Position numbers and translations under genes: made by a program
NCBI RefSeq assembly: GCF_000717345.1
Contig: NZ_JNZA01000037.1
Span: forward strand, 8,037 to 72,036
Source: Streptomyces lydicus
GTDB lineage: Bacteria > Actinomycetota > Actinomycetes > Streptomycetales > Streptomycetaceae
Direction: 5' to 3'
Length of the DNA: 64,000 nt
The notes under the pieces: model-generated
The model's input: the letters and a program-made list of their open reading frames with translations, nothing else
What the model was told of the DNA's origin: nothing
The model's database searches: none
Part shown: in pieces, positions 1 to 8,101 of the stretch
Position numbering within the stretch: the stretch's first letter is position 1
Layout: each line of letters opens with the position of its first letter

Positions 1-1309
1 CGGCGTCGCTGGGGTGCAGACCGTCCTGGGAGACGTAACCGGGGCGGGAGCGGGCGGGCTGCCGCGGGTCGGTCAGCACCCGGTCGGCGTCCAGGACGGC
101 GTCGTAGGCGTGGCTGGTACGGATCCAGTGGTTGAGCTCCCGGCGGACCTTGTCGCCGGCGGGGGTGGTGAACGGGAAGACCGCGGCGGTGAGCGGCAGG
201 ATCGTCACGCCGATGGCCTTCACACCGTGCGCGTGCGCCTCGCGGATGAGGGCACGGTGGCCGTCGATCAGCTGCCGGGCGGTGACCGGCGGGCGGCCCT
301 TGGCGCACCGGTCGCCGTCCCGCGGGCGGGACAGGTCGTTCGCGCCGAGGTGGATGAAGACCGTGCGCAGGGCGGCGCGTTCGCGCAGTTCCCGCTCGAA
401 GCGGGCGATGCCCTTCTCGCCGTAACAGGGGGAGTCGTGCAGCAGCCGGTCGCCGGCCAGGCCGGCGTTGGTCATGCCCTGCGGGCGGCCGGCGGCGATG
501 AGGCGCTCGACGAGCTTGTCGGAAAAGCGGTTGTCCGTGCCGGGGCTGGTTCCCACGCCGTCCATCAGGGAGTCGCCGAAGACCATCAGGGACGAGGTGG
601 AGCCGGTCACCTCGGCGGCGGTCAGGTAGTACCAGGCGTGCGAGGTACGGCGGTCGAAGGCGGCGGCGGCCGGGCTGCGCAGCAGGTCGCCGGGGGCGCG
701 GTAGGAGGTGGCCGTGGTGAAGCGGTGCAGGGTGGCCGGGCCGGTGGGGGCGGTGAAGCGCAGCGAGACGGTGAGCTTCTCCAGGTTGCTGGTGGGCAGG
801 TCGACGGCGTCGGTGACGGTGTCCCGGCCGGTGGGGACGGTGACCGTGGAGGCGCCGTGGAAGGTGAGGGTGCGTACGGTGCCGGGGCGCGCCTTGGCGT
901 CACCGTCCGACCGGGCGACGGTCGCACCGGCCAGGTGCAGCGGCCGGGTGCCGTAGGCGTTGGAGAAGCGCAGCCGCAGGGTGGGGCCGCCGACGCTCAG
1001 GCGGATCACCTGGCGCAGCGTCTCGTCGCCGAAGCCCTTCCGGGACCAGTTGGGGCCGTCCTGCGCGTCGTCCGTCGCCTGCTGCACGGCGGCCCCCCAG
1101 GTGGCGGTCCACTGCGGGGCCCGGGCGGCGGCGGGCGCGGCCCGTTCGGCGCGCGGCTGCGGCGCCACGGGGGCGCAGGCGCCGGTCAGTGCCACGGCCA
1201 GGGCCGTGGCCAGCGTCATCACGGCGGTGGCCTGAAGAGGGCGGGCGGCCGGGTGCGGGTGCCGGCCGGTTGCGCGGGGCGCGGTGGTGCGTCGGCGCCG
1301 GAATCGCAT
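1..1309 (-). CDS. Secreted SGNH/GDSL-family esterase, 3' end cut off by the window
   Basis: The minus-strand frame is open from an ATG at 1309 to the window edge (436 codons, no stop). An AGGAGC ribosome site lies 5 nt before the ATG. The N-terminus is Arg-rich, then hydrophobic, then reaches a Cys near residue 45 (LTGAC), so it is exported and perhaps a lipoprotein. The SGNH blocks are visible: FGDSLMDG (nucleophile Ser, near residue 243), GAND (near 322) and DGLHPSD just before the edge, which supplies the catalytic Asp/His. The roughly 190 residues before the GDS block look like the beta-rich N-terminal domain common in Streptomyces secreted esterases. Substrate unknown. It is read in the same direction as the genes to its right but is probably outside the peptide cluster. 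The family call is secure. Confidence 0.85.
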   Translation of the reverse strand, partial: MRFRRRRTTAPRATGRHPHPAARPLQATAVMTLATALAVALTGACAPVAPQPRAERAAPAAARAPQWTATWGAAVQQATDDAQDGPNWSRKGFGDETLRQVIRLSVGGPTLRLRFSNAYGTRPLHLAGATVARSDGDAKARPGTVRTLTFHGASTVTVPTGRDTVTDAVDLPTSNLEKLTVSLRFTAPTGPATLHRFTTATSYRAPGDLLRSPAAAAFDRRTSHAWYYLTAAEVTGSTSSLMVFGDSLMDGVGTSPGTDNRFSDKLVERLIAAGRPQGMTNAGLAGDRLLHDSPCYGEKGIARFERELRERAALRTVFIHLGANDLSRPRDGDRCAKGRPPVTARQLIDGHRALIREAHAHGVKAIGVTILPLTAAVFPFTTPAGDKVRRELNHWIRTSHAYDAVLDADRVLTDPRQPARSRPGYVSQDGLHPSDA

Positions 1310-1388
1310 CGAAAGCTCCTTGGTTCTGTGCGGATCGAGTTCGTTGATCACCCCCGTTGTCGGTGTGTGCCGGGGCGCTGACGGAAGG

Positions 1389-1622
1389 TCAGCGGTCGCC
1401 GGCATCCGGGGAAGGTATCCCCGGACTGCCGGGCAGGTCATGGGAGTTGGCGCGGTGGAAGTAGGTCGCCACCGATAACAGGATCGCGTTGGCGCTGCGC
1501 AACTCGTCCAGCTCGTCCTCCAGTTCCGCGATGCGGCGTTCGGCCTGGAGGGGCCGGGTGTGGCGGGTGTGGTCGACGACGAGGCGGCGGCGGGCGGGGT
1601 GGCCGTGGGCGGGATCGGGCAC
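1389..1622 (-). CDS. Small coiled-coil protein resembling the C-terminus of IS3-family OrfA
   Basis: A 77-aa frame starts at a GTG (1622) behind a strong GAGAGGAGA ribosome site. Residues 28-60 form a heptad-patterned helix (RIAELEDELDELRSANAILL, then SVATYF). This is the layout of the leucine-zipper tail of IS3-type transposase OrfA proteins, which usually read ELRRANEILKxAxAFF. The helix-turn-helix half of OrfA and any OrfB are absent. The N-terminus is basic and His-rich instead. Codon 49 is a TTA, rare in Streptomyces. It lies 86 nt after the ABC permease. It may be a transposase remnant that kept expression signals, or a domesticated small protein. Function unknown. Confidence 0.5.
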   Translation of the reverse strand: MPDPAHGHPARRRLVVDHTRHTRPLQAERRIAELEDELDELRSANAILLSVATYFHRANSHDLPGSPGIPSPDAGDR

Positions 1623-1708
1623 GGTGTTCTCCTCTCTCGGGCGCGCGGGGTGCGCGGGCCCCGGCCCGTCGGCGGGGGACGGGGCGGTTGCCGACGGGGC
1701 CGACGGGC

Positions 1709-3316
1709 TCAGTCGCGGCTGAAGCGGCGCAGGACGCCGGCCATGAAGACGACGGTCAGCAGGGCGGCGGACACCACCACCGTGACCGGCGGCTGGACGG
1801 TGGCCAGTTCGCTGCTGTCGCGCAGCGCGCCCATGAAGTCGAAGATGGGCAGGCCGTTGGCGACGGAGTACCACAGCGGCACGTAGACCGCCTGGAAGAG
1901 CCGGTGGGTGCGGCTGAGGGTGCCCAGGGCCATGGCCAGGGACGGGATGAACAGGGCTCCGCCGGTCCAGCCCGCGAGGCCCAGCCAGTCGGCCGCGGCG
2001 ATCAGCCGGATCAGCGGGCCGGCGCCGGCCACGACGGTGACGGTCAGACCCGCGGCCCACTCGGCGAGGATCCGGCGGCGCACCGCGGGATAGGCGCCCA
2101 GCATGCCCTCGACGCCGTGTTCGTGGCGCTGGGTGCCCAGCCGGGACCAGATCAGCACCGGCCAGATCCAGGACAGCGGCAGCATCACACGGATGATGCC
2201 GTGCAGCTCCGGCGCGGTGAGCCCGCACAGGAAGAGGAACCCGGCGCCCAGCCACCACCACCAGCGCACGCCCTGCAGCAGGATCCGCACCTCGCCGGCC
2301 CACAGCCGCAGGGACACCGCGCCCGGCTCCGGACGGGTGCGCAGCAGGGTGGCGACGGAGGGCCGCGACGCGGCGTCGTACGGGCCGACCTCGTCGATGA
2401 AGACCGGCTGGACGGTGCCGGCGGCCGGCTCCTGCTTCTCGGCGGCCGACCGGCCCGGGCGGCTGCGCGCGGGGTCGAAGCGGCCGAACCACAGCGCAGG
2501 GAGGACGGCGATCGCCGCGGCGATCAGCAGCAGCGTCACCCGGCCCAGCACGTACCCGGCGGTGGGCGTGAAACCGTCCCAGGTGAAGAGCCCGAGGGGC
2601 TTGTCGAGGTAGGTCAGGCCGAGGCTGAACGAGCCGTCGACCTCGATGTGCTGGGCGACCATGTCGGCGTACATCGACCGGACCACGCTGTTGACGCCGA
2701 TGCCGTCGAGCGGCAGCCCCGGGCCCTGCCCCGCCGTGGAGACCACCATCCAGCAGCAGAACCACAGGATGTTGCCCAGGCCGGTGCGCAGCACCGGCAG
2801 CGACTCGAAGAGCAGCGCCAGGGCGGCGGTCATCGCCACCAGCGGCAGCGCGATCAGCACGAACGGCTGCCACAGGGCCAGCAGATCGACGTCGCGGGAC
2901 TCGCCGCGGGCCAGCTGCATGATCAGCGCGGTGACGGCGAGCACGCCGAGCATCGACGTCAGCAGCATCAGATTGCTGAGGAACTTGCCCAGCATGTACG
3001 CGGAGGTGCGCAGCGGGGTGGCGGCGAGCAGCTGGCCGACGCGGGTGCTGCGGTCGCGCTCGATGGAGTTGCGGACGATGTAGAAGCCGCCGAGGGTGAT
3101 CCACAGGCCGGCGGCCAGCGCGGTCACCATGCCGACGTAGGCACTGTTGTAGACCCCGCGGTGATCACCGATCTGCATGATCATCCATTTGGCGTCCGAG
3201 TCCGGCACCGCGACGTACCCCAGGGCGACGGCCGCGGCCAGCACCACGACGTACGCGGGACGGCGTACCCGGTCGCGGAAGTCGGCCACCGCGAGGCCGG
3301 TGAGCATCTGGAGCAT
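1709..3316 (-). CDS. ABC transporter permease
   Basis: A 535-aa integral membrane protein. It starts with a cytoplasmic stretch and a first membrane segment (residues about 20-38). Further hydrophobic segments follow at roughly 60-80, 110-135, 150-170 and 180-205, and a second membrane block covers residues 325-530. This is the layout of large ABC-2-like permeases with a long central loop. The ATG at 3316 is 4 nt after the ATPase stop, so the two are translated together and must be partners. No substrate motif is visible. Placement in the two-component operon next to an antibiotic cluster makes self-resistance or a cell-envelope stress response plausible, but that is inference. Confidence 0.8.
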   Translation of the reverse strand: MLQMLTGLAVADFRDRVRRPAYVVVLAAAVALGYVAVPDSDAKWMIMQIGDHRGVYNSAYVGMVTALAAGLWITLGGFYIVRNSIERDRSTRVGQLLAATPLRTSAYMLGKFLSNLMLLTSMLGVLAVTALIMQLARGESRDVDLLALWQPFVLIALPLVAMTAALALLFESLPVLRTGLGNILWFCCWMVVSTAGQGPGLPLDGIGVNSVVRSMYADMVAQHIEVDGSFSLGLTYLDKPLGLFTWDGFTPTAGYVLGRVTLLLIAAAIAVLPALWFGRFDPARSRPGRSAAEKQEPAAGTVQPVFIDEVGPYDAASRPSVATLLRTRPEPGAVSLRLWAGEVRILLQGVRWWWWLGAGFLFLCGLTAPELHGIIRVMLPLSWIWPVLIWSRLGTQRHEHGVEGMLGAYPAVRRRILAEWAAGLTVTVVAGAGPLIRLIAAADWLGLAGWTGGALFIPSLAMALGTLSRTHRLFQAVYVPLWYSVANGLPIFDFMGALRDSSELATVQPPVTVVVSAALLTVVFMAGVLRRFSRD

Positions 3317-3320
3317 CGCG

Positions 3321-4241
3321 TCACACCGCCCCGGCCCGCAGCGGCCGTTCGCCGAAGCCCCGGGCGGGCCGGCCGCCCTCGGACTGCCGGATGATGCCCA
3401 GGTAGGCGTCCTCCAGGTCGGGCGTCAGCTGCACGGCGCCCTCGTACGGAAGCTCCTTCGACAGCAGCCGGATGCGGACACCCTCGGTGGTGCGCACCAG
3501 CCGGCTGACGGTGTACTGCGCCTGCACCGCCGGTACGGACGACGGGTCGACCAGCACCTCCCACACCTGGCCCGCCACCGAACGCAGCAGGTCCTCGGGG
3601 GTGCCGCGGCGCTGGAGGCGGCCGCCGGCCATCACCGCGATGTCGGAGGCCACCGACTCGACGTCGGAGACGATGTGGGTGGAGAGCATCACGACCTTCT
3701 CGGCCGCCAGCTCGCTGAGCAGGTTGCGGAAGCGGACCCGCTCCTCGGGGTCGAGCCCGGCGGTGGGCTCGTCCACGATGATCACCTGCGGGTCGGCGAG
3801 CAGCACCTGGGCGATGCCGACCCGGCGCAGCATGCCGCCCGAGTACTTGCCCAGCGGCCGCTTGACCGCCTCGGTGAGGTTGACCAGCTCCAGGAGCTCG
3901 TCGATCCGGGCCTTCGCGGTCCGGGCCGAGACGCCCTTGGCGGCGGCCATGTAGCGCAGGAACTCGCGGGACGTCAGATTCGGGTACACGCCGAAGTCCT
4001 GCGGGAGGTAACCGAGCGCCCGGCGCAGCGCGTTGGGCCGGGCCACCGCGTCCTCGCCGTGGAAGAGGACCTTGCCCGACGTGGGGCGGGTGACGGTGGA
4101 GGCGATGCGCATCAGCGACGACTTGCCGGCGCCGTTGGGCCCCAGCAGGCCGAGCATGCCGGGCTCCAGGCGCATCGTCAGGTCGTCGACGGCGCGTTTG
4201 CCGCCCTTGTAGACCTTGGTGATGTCGACGAGGTCGAGCAT
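3321..4241 (-). CDS. ABC transporter ATP-binding protein
   Basis: A 306-aa ATPase. Visible motifs are Walker A GPNGAGKSS (near residue 38), signature YSGGMLRR, Walker B VIIVDEPTAGLDP and the switch His in STHIVSD. The C-terminal 80 residues after the nucleotide-binding domain are typical of drug or lantibiotic-type exporter ATPases. The ATG at 4241 lies 2 nt after the lipoprotein stop and 4 nt separate its own stop from the permease start, so lipoprotein, ATPase and permease form one tight operon. A longer upstream frame exists but would overlap the lipoprotein gene and has no family similarity. Confidence 0.92.
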   Translation of the reverse strand: MLDLVDITKVYKGGKRAVDDLTMRLEPGMLGLLGPNGAGKSSLMRIASTVTRPTSGKVLFHGEDAVARPNALRRALGYLPQDFGVYPNLTSREFLRYMAAAKGVSARTAKARIDELLELVNLTEAVKRPLGKYSGGMLRRVGIAQVLLADPQVIIVDEPTAGLDPEERVRFRNLLSELAAEKVVMLSTHIVSDVESVASDIAVMAGGRLQRRGTPEDLLRSVAGQVWEVLVDPSSVPAVQAQYTVSRLVRTTEGVRIRLLSKELPYEGAVQLTPDLEDAYLGIIRQSEGGRPARGFGERPLRAGAV

Positions 4242-4243
4242 GG

Positions 4244-4639
4244 TCAGTTCTTCCCGCTCAGGGTCTTCTCGCCGTCCTTGGTCACCGCGATGCCCTTGGG
4301 GACCTCGACCTTGAACTTGGCGTCGCAGATCGCGATGCCGCTGCAGCCGGCGTCGATGTCGAGGGTGTCGCCCTTGAGGGTCCACTTCAGGTGCTCGCTG
4401 CCCGCGGCGGAGTCGAACCAGCGGGTGACCTTGATGTCCTTGCGGTCGGCGGCGACGACCTTGGTGGCGACCTCGTGCGTGGTCAGCTTCAGGGACTTGC
4501 CGGCGTACGCGAAGGTCTTTGCCTCCGGCTTCGCCTTCGAGGCGTCCACGGAGCAGCCGGTGAGGCCGAAGGTGGCGGCGACGGCCGCCACCGCGACGAC
4601 GAGCGTGGCGGGCCGCTTCGAGATGGTGCCTGAGAACAT
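4244..4639 (-). CDS. Short lipoprotein of an ABC/two-component operon, possibly a truncated beta-strand-repeat protein
   Basis: 131 aa, starting at the ATG (4639) behind GGAGG. Residues 1-28 form a lipoprotein signal ending in LTGC, so the mature protein is anchored at the outer face of the membrane. The body (about 100 residues) has short alternating polar/hydrophobic strands, with a Cys pair in GCSGIAICDAKF. This resembles the first third of DUF4097-type beta-strand proteins often found beside histidine-kinase/ABC operons. Those are usually more than twice as long, so this may be a shortened version; it ends directly before the ATPase start. The 18-bp palindrome at 4704-4721 lies 65 nt upstream. 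Function unknown; an accessory or sensing subunit is a guess. Confidence 0.65.
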   Translation of the reverse strand: MFSGTISKRPATLVVAVAAVAATFGLTGCSVDASKAKPEAKTFAYAGKSLKLTTHEVATKVVAADRKDIKVTRWFDSAAGSEHLKWTLKGDTLDIDAGCSGIAICDAKFKVEVPKGIAVTKDGEKTLSGKN

Positions 4640-4703
4640 CGGTTCCTCCAGGGAGACGGGGTGCTGCACTGCAGTGAGCATCCCGTTTCCCGGCGGCCGC
4701 CAC

Positions 4704-4721
4704 ATCTGCCGATCGGCAGAT
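4704..4721. promoter_or_regulatory. 18-bp palindrome, likely response-regulator operator 1
   Basis: ATCTGCCGATCGGCAGAT is a perfect palindrome 65 nt before the lipoprotein ATG and just after the kinase stop. The same arms recur at 5960-5977 with a changed central dinucleotide. Position and repetition suggest binding by the LuxR-type regulator encoded upstream. Confidence 0.65.
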
Positions 4722-4727
4722 ATCGGC

Positions 4728-5897
4728 TCAGCGGATCGCGGGCGCCGGCAGCAGGCAGCGCACCCGCCACCCCGGGCCGTGCGGGCCCGCCTCCAGCCGG
4801 CCGCCGAGGGCGCCGACCCGCTCCTCCAGGCCCGCCAGGCCGGTGCCGCCGCCCTGCCGGGTGCCCGCGGGCGCCCCGGGGCCCGCGTCGTCGGCCACCG
4901 CGATCTCCACCGCCCGGTCGGCGGTCCGGCCGGCGAACACCTCGACCCGCCCCGCCTGCGGAGCGTGCCGCCGTACGTTGGTCAGCGCCTCCAGCACCAC
5001 CCGGTACGCGGTGTCCTCGGCCTCCCGCGAGAGGGTGCCGGCCACCTCGTCCTCCAGGGACAGCGCCACCTCGGCCGCGGCCATCGACGAGAACCGGCCG
5101 ACGAGCTCGGGCAGGTCCGCCAGGCCGTAGAGCCGGGTGGGCGGCGGCTCGCCCCACTTGCGGCCGTCCGCCTCCCGCAGCGTGGTCACCGTCTGGTCCA
5201 TGGAGTCCAGGGCCCGCAGCCCGGCCTTCTCGATGCGCTGCAGCAGCGCCCGGGTCTCCTCCGGGCTCGCGTCGCCGAGCTGCGCCGCCTGGGCCTCCAG
5301 CACGATGCCGGTCACCTCGTGGGCGACGAAGTCGTGCAGGTCGCGGGCCACTTCGAGGCGCTGCTCGCGCCGGGCCGACACCACGGCATGCGCCCGGCGG
5401 TTGTCCAGCGACCGCAGATACAGGCCGATGCCCGTCGCGACGGCGGCCGGGAAGAGGGCCACCGAGGTGGCGAACACCGACTCCTTCAGGCCCGCGGCGG
5501 GCGCGTGCAGGGTGAACCGCAGCGGCAGCAGGACCGCGGCGGCGCCGGTCAGCGCGCCGGCGAAGGCCACCCGGCGCCCCGGCACATGGCGCACCACCCG
5601 CTCCAGCAGGACGAGCAGCGCGACCGTCTCGAACGGGTACCACAGGATCACCAGGCCGGGCTGCCCGAAGTAGCCGCCGTCCGCGGCGAGGGAGAGCAGC
5701 GCGGCGCCGCCCGCCGCCTGCGCCAGCGAGATCCGGCCGGCCGGCCAGGCCAGGATCGCCACGGCCAGCGTCACCGCGGCCAGCACCGCCAGCAGCCAGG
5801 CACTCGGGGGCGATATCACGGCGGGGGCGAGCATCAGCGCCGCGGCCACTCCGGCCCACCGGCCGCGCCTTTGCCGGGGAGGAATGTCGTCATTCAT
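4728..5897 (-). CDS. Two-component sensor histidine kinase (HisKA_3/NarL type)
   Basis: 389 aa. The first 140 residues hold several membrane segments with almost no external loop, so it probably senses within or at the membrane. The dimerisation helix carries the phospho-acceptor His in RDLHDFVAHEVTG (near residue 189), the HisKA_3 signature. The ATPase domain shows the N-box in LEALTNVRRHA and a G-box in GTGLAGLEERVG. The partner is the response regulator ending 138 nt upstream. The palindrome at 5960-5977 in that gap suggests the kinase has its own promoter controlled by the regulator. The ABC/lipoprotein operon follows directly. Confidence 0.93.
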   Translation of the reverse strand: MNDDIPPRQRRGRWAGVAAALMLAPAVISPPSAWLLAVLAAVTLAVAILAWPAGRISLAQAAGGAALLSLAADGGYFGQPGLVILWYPFETVALLVLLERVVRHVPGRRVAFAGALTGAAAVLLPLRFTLHAPAAGLKESVFATSVALFPAAVATGIGLYLRSLDNRRAHAVVSARREQRLEVARDLHDFVAHEVTGIVLEAQAAQLGDASPEETRALLQRIEKAGLRALDSMDQTVTTLREADGRKWGEPPPTRLYGLADLPELVGRFSSMAAAEVALSLEDEVAGTLSREAEDTAYRVVLEALTNVRRHAPQAGRVEVFAGRTADRAVEIAVADDAGPGAPAGTRQGGGTGLAGLEERVGALGGRLEAGPHGPGWRVRCLLPAPAIR

Positions 5898-5959
5898 GGG
5901 GCGAGGCTACGCACATTCCCCGGGCCGCGGGACGCGAAGCACAGGACGGAAATCGCGGC

Positions 5960-5977
5960 ATCTGCCGTTCGGCAGAT
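5960..5977. promoter_or_regulatory. 18-bp palindrome, likely response-regulator operator 2
   Basis: ATCTGCCGTTCGGCAGAT has the same 8-bp arms as the site at 4704-4721. It lies 63 nt before the kinase ATG, a spacing almost identical to that of the first site from the lipoprotein ATG. The match in sequence and spacing supports a shared regulator. Confidence 0.65.
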
Positions 5978-6035
5978 TTCCCTGCGGACGGCTCCGGACC
6001 GGCGCCACGGCGACCGGCCCGGAGCCCGCGGGAAA

Positions 6036-6710
6036 TCAGCCGGGAGTCTGCCCGGTGGCATATCCCAGCTCCCAGGCCCGCACCGCGACGCCGACGCGAT
6101 TCCGCACCTGGAGCTTGCGCTGAATGCTGGCGACATGCGTCTTGACGGTGCCCGCCGAGATGAACAGCTCCCGTGCGATATCGGAATTGGTCTTGCCCTC
6201 GGCGACCTTTCCGGCGATCTCCACCTCACGCTCGGTCAGCACCGTGTCGCGCTGCCGCCGGGGCCGCCGGCCGCCGTTCGTCGGACCGGTGACGTGCTGG
6301 AGCAGCCGGACCGTGATCGAGGGGCTGATCAGGCTGTCCCCGGCCATCGCGGCCCGCACCGCCTCGACCAGCAGGGTCGGCCCGGAGCGCTTGAGCAGGA
6401 AACCGGAGGCGCCGAAGCGCAGCGCGGGATAGACGTATTCGTCGAGGTCGAAGGTCGTCACGATCACGATGCGGACCGGGTGGGCGGCGGCCGGGTCGGC
6501 CAGCCGGCGGGTCACCTCCAGGCCGTCCATCCGCGGCATGCGGATGTCGACCAGCGCGACGTCCGGGGTGAGCGTGCGCCCCAGTTCCACGGCCTCCACG
6601 CCGTTCGCCGCCTCGCCGACCACTTCCATGTCGGGCTGGCTCTCCACGATGCGGCGTATTCCCCGACGGACCATCTCCTGGTCGTCGGCAATGAGTAGAC
6701 GAATAGTCAC
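6036..6710 (-). CDS. NarL/LuxR-type response regulator
   Basis: 224 aa. The receiver domain has the acidic pair D9/D10, the phospho-acceptor D55 in VALVDIRMPRMDG, a Thr in IVIVTTFDLDEYV and the conserved Lys in LLKRSG. A linker leads to a LuxR-type helix-turn-helix at about residues 150-205 (LTEREVEIAGKVAEGKTN, then TVKTHV). It pairs with the kinase downstream. The two 18-bp palindromes in front of the kinase and lipoprotein genes are its most likely targets. A half-site-like TCTGCCG also lies 10 nt before its own ATG. Hairpins at 6734-6796 separate it from the mbtH gene, so it probably has its own promoter. Confidence 0.93.
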   Translation of the reverse strand: MTIRLLIADDQEMVRRGIRRIVESQPDMEVVGEAANGVEAVELGRTLTPDVALVDIRMPRMDGLEVTRRLADPAAAHPVRIVIVTTFDLDEYVYPALRFGASGFLLKRSGPTLLVEAVRAAMAGDSLISPSITVRLLQHVTGPTNGGRRPRRQRDTVLTEREVEIAGKVAEGKTNSDIARELFISAGTVKTHVASIQRKLQVRNRVGVAVRAWELGYATGQTPG

Positions 6711-6733
6711 GTGCAGGAATTCTGCCGTACGAC

Positions 6734-6757
6734 GGGGAAGAACGGGACTTCTTCCCC
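6734..6757. terminator. Hairpin after the mbtH-like gene
   Basis: Arms GGGGAAGAA and TTCTTCCCC are perfect (9 bp) around a 6-nt loop. It lies 58 nt past the mbtH stop on the minus strand. A second stem follows directly. No U-run is present, as is common in Streptomyces. Confidence 0.6.
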
Positions 6758-6796
6758 GGGACCGCCGGTGAACTTCTCGGAAGGCCGGCGGTCCCG
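6757..6796. terminator. Second hairpin after the mbtH-like gene
   Basis: Perfect 12-bp arms (6757-6768 and 6785-6796) surround a 16-nt loop. With the neighbouring stem it marks the likely left transcriptional end of the peptide cluster. Confidence 0.6.
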
Positions 6797-6814
6797 GAGA
6801 AAGAACCTGGTAGG

Positions 6815-7042
6815 TCAGACCGACTCGGCGGTCGTTTCCATCGCCTTCACCAGGCTGCGCGGCCGCATGTCGGTCCAGTTCTCGGTGACGAAGTCCAGCG
6901 CCGTCTGGCGGTCGGTCTCCGCGAGGGCCACCGTCCAGCCCGCGGGCACCTCGGCGAAGGCCGGCCAGAGCGAATGCTGGTCCTCGTCGTTGACCAGCAC
7001 CAGATACCTGCCGTCGGGGTCGTCGAAGGGGTTAGCGCCCAC
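6815..7042 (-). CDS. MbtH-like protein, NRPS adenylation-domain activator
   Basis: MbtH-like proteins bind NRPS A domains and are needed for their folding or activity. The family core is intact: NPFDDPDG, then [16 protein letters not shown] and WTDMRP, with the invariant Trp residues present. The GTG at 7042 is preferred (75 aa) because AGGAGAGGA lies 7 nt before it. The upstream ATG (7063) has no ribosome site and its leader would contain this one. It is the last gene of the cluster, 69 nt after the ArsR-like regulator, and is the only MbtH protein in the window. The five A domains of the two NRPSs are its presumed partners. Confidence 0.95.
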   Translation of the reverse strand: MGANPFDDPDGRYLVLVNDEDQHSLWPAFAEVPAGWTVALAETDRQTALDFVTENWTDMRPRSLVKAMETTAESV

Positions 7043-7111
7043 TGTCGTGTCCTCTCCTGTCATGGGTGCGGGGGCGGCCGCCCGCCGGAGCGGGGCCGGC
7101 CGCCCGGACGG

Positions 7112-8101
7112 TCAGACCGCCTGCCGGTCGGTGCCGGGGCCGATGCGATTGAACTGCACGGACCGCACCCGCTGAGCGGGTACGCGCGAAACCGGTACGG
7201 AAAGCGGGGCGACGAGGTGTTCGCTGCTGCGGAGCAGCGCGGTGCCGAGGGGCGTGAGGGCGTGCAGCGCGGTGTTGCGGTTGCGGGACGTGGTCACCAG
7301 CCCGGATCTTCGCAGCACCGCCGCGTGCTTGCTGGCACCGGCCAGCGAGATGCCCAGCCGGTCGGCCAGCTCACCCGTCGAGCAGCCCTCGGTGAGCGCT
7401 TCGAGCGCGGCCGCCCTGGTGTGCCCCACCAGCGCGCCCAGCGCCTGCTCGTCGTGCTCCGGCGTCCCCCAGATGTCCCCTCGCGACGAGGCCTTCACCG
7501 GGAAGACCAGCGCCGGCATGGCGTCCTTGCCGACCGCCGTGACGAACGAACAGGACTGCTCCGACAGGAAGAACGACGGGCACAGCAGCAGCCCGCGGCC
7601 GTCCAGATGGACGTCGCGGTTGGGTCCGTGGCGCACCTCCAGCACCGGCGCGCGCCAGCGGACCTTGGGGTGCACCGACCCGAGCAGCCGCTCGACGCCG
7701 TGCGAGATGGCCACCCTGCCCCAGCCCTCGCGGGCACCGTCGAGGTGCCCGCGGATCTGGCTCCAGTGCGGCAGCACGGCCACCCGGCACAGCTCGGCCA
7801 GCAGCCGGGCGCCGGTGCGCTCCTCGCCCGCCGTCACATGGTCGGGATCGGGTCCCGAGGTGAAGGCGTCGGCAAAGGCGGCAGGTAATTCGTCCAGGGT
7901 GCGGAACTGCTGCGACAGCGCCGTGAACCGGGCCGCGTCCCGGCCCAGTTCCGCCCGGACGCTGCGGCGCCATTCGTGGAAGGCGACGTCTCCGTTGCGG
8001 CCGAAGAGGTACAGCGCGAAAGCGCTCTCGGCGAGCGGCCCGAGAGTCGCCAGCATGCGGGTATGGGCTATGTCCTCAACTGTGAAATGGATCCTCAGCA
8101 C
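7112..8101 (-). CDS. ArsR-like winged-helix transcriptional regulator (DUF5937-type)
   Basis: 329 aa from a GTG at 8101 (LRIHFTVEDIAHTR), with GGGGGA 6 nt upstream. This N-terminus is typical of DUF5937-type Streptomyces regulators. About 230 N-terminal residues of unknown fold precede a C-terminal ArsR-like helix-turn-helix (GCSTGELADRLGIS, then SKHAAVLRRSGLV). No metal-binding Cys motif is seen. Codon 72 is TTA, so translation should depend on the bldA tRNA. It overlaps the mppR 3' end by 26 bp and is therefore co-transcribed with the enduracididine genes. It is the only DNA-binding regulator inside the cluster, so it is a candidate pathway regulator; the direction of its effect is unknown. 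Confidence 0.8.
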   Translation of the reverse strand: MLRIHFTVEDIAHTRMLATLGPLAESAFALYLFGRNGDVAFHEWRRSVRAELGRDAARFTALSQQFRTLDELPAAFADAFTSGPDPDHVTAGEERTGARLLAELCRVAVLPHWSQIRGHLDGAREGWGRVAISHGVERLLGSVHPKVRWRAPVLEVRHGPNRDVHLDGRGLLLCPSFFLSEQSCSFVTAVGKDAMPALVFPVKASSRGDIWGTPEHDEQALGALVGHTRAAALEALTEGCSTGELADRLGISLAGASKHAAVLRRSGLVTTSRNRNTALHALTPLGTALLRSSEHLVAPLSVPVSRVPAQRVRSVQFNRIGPGTDRQAV

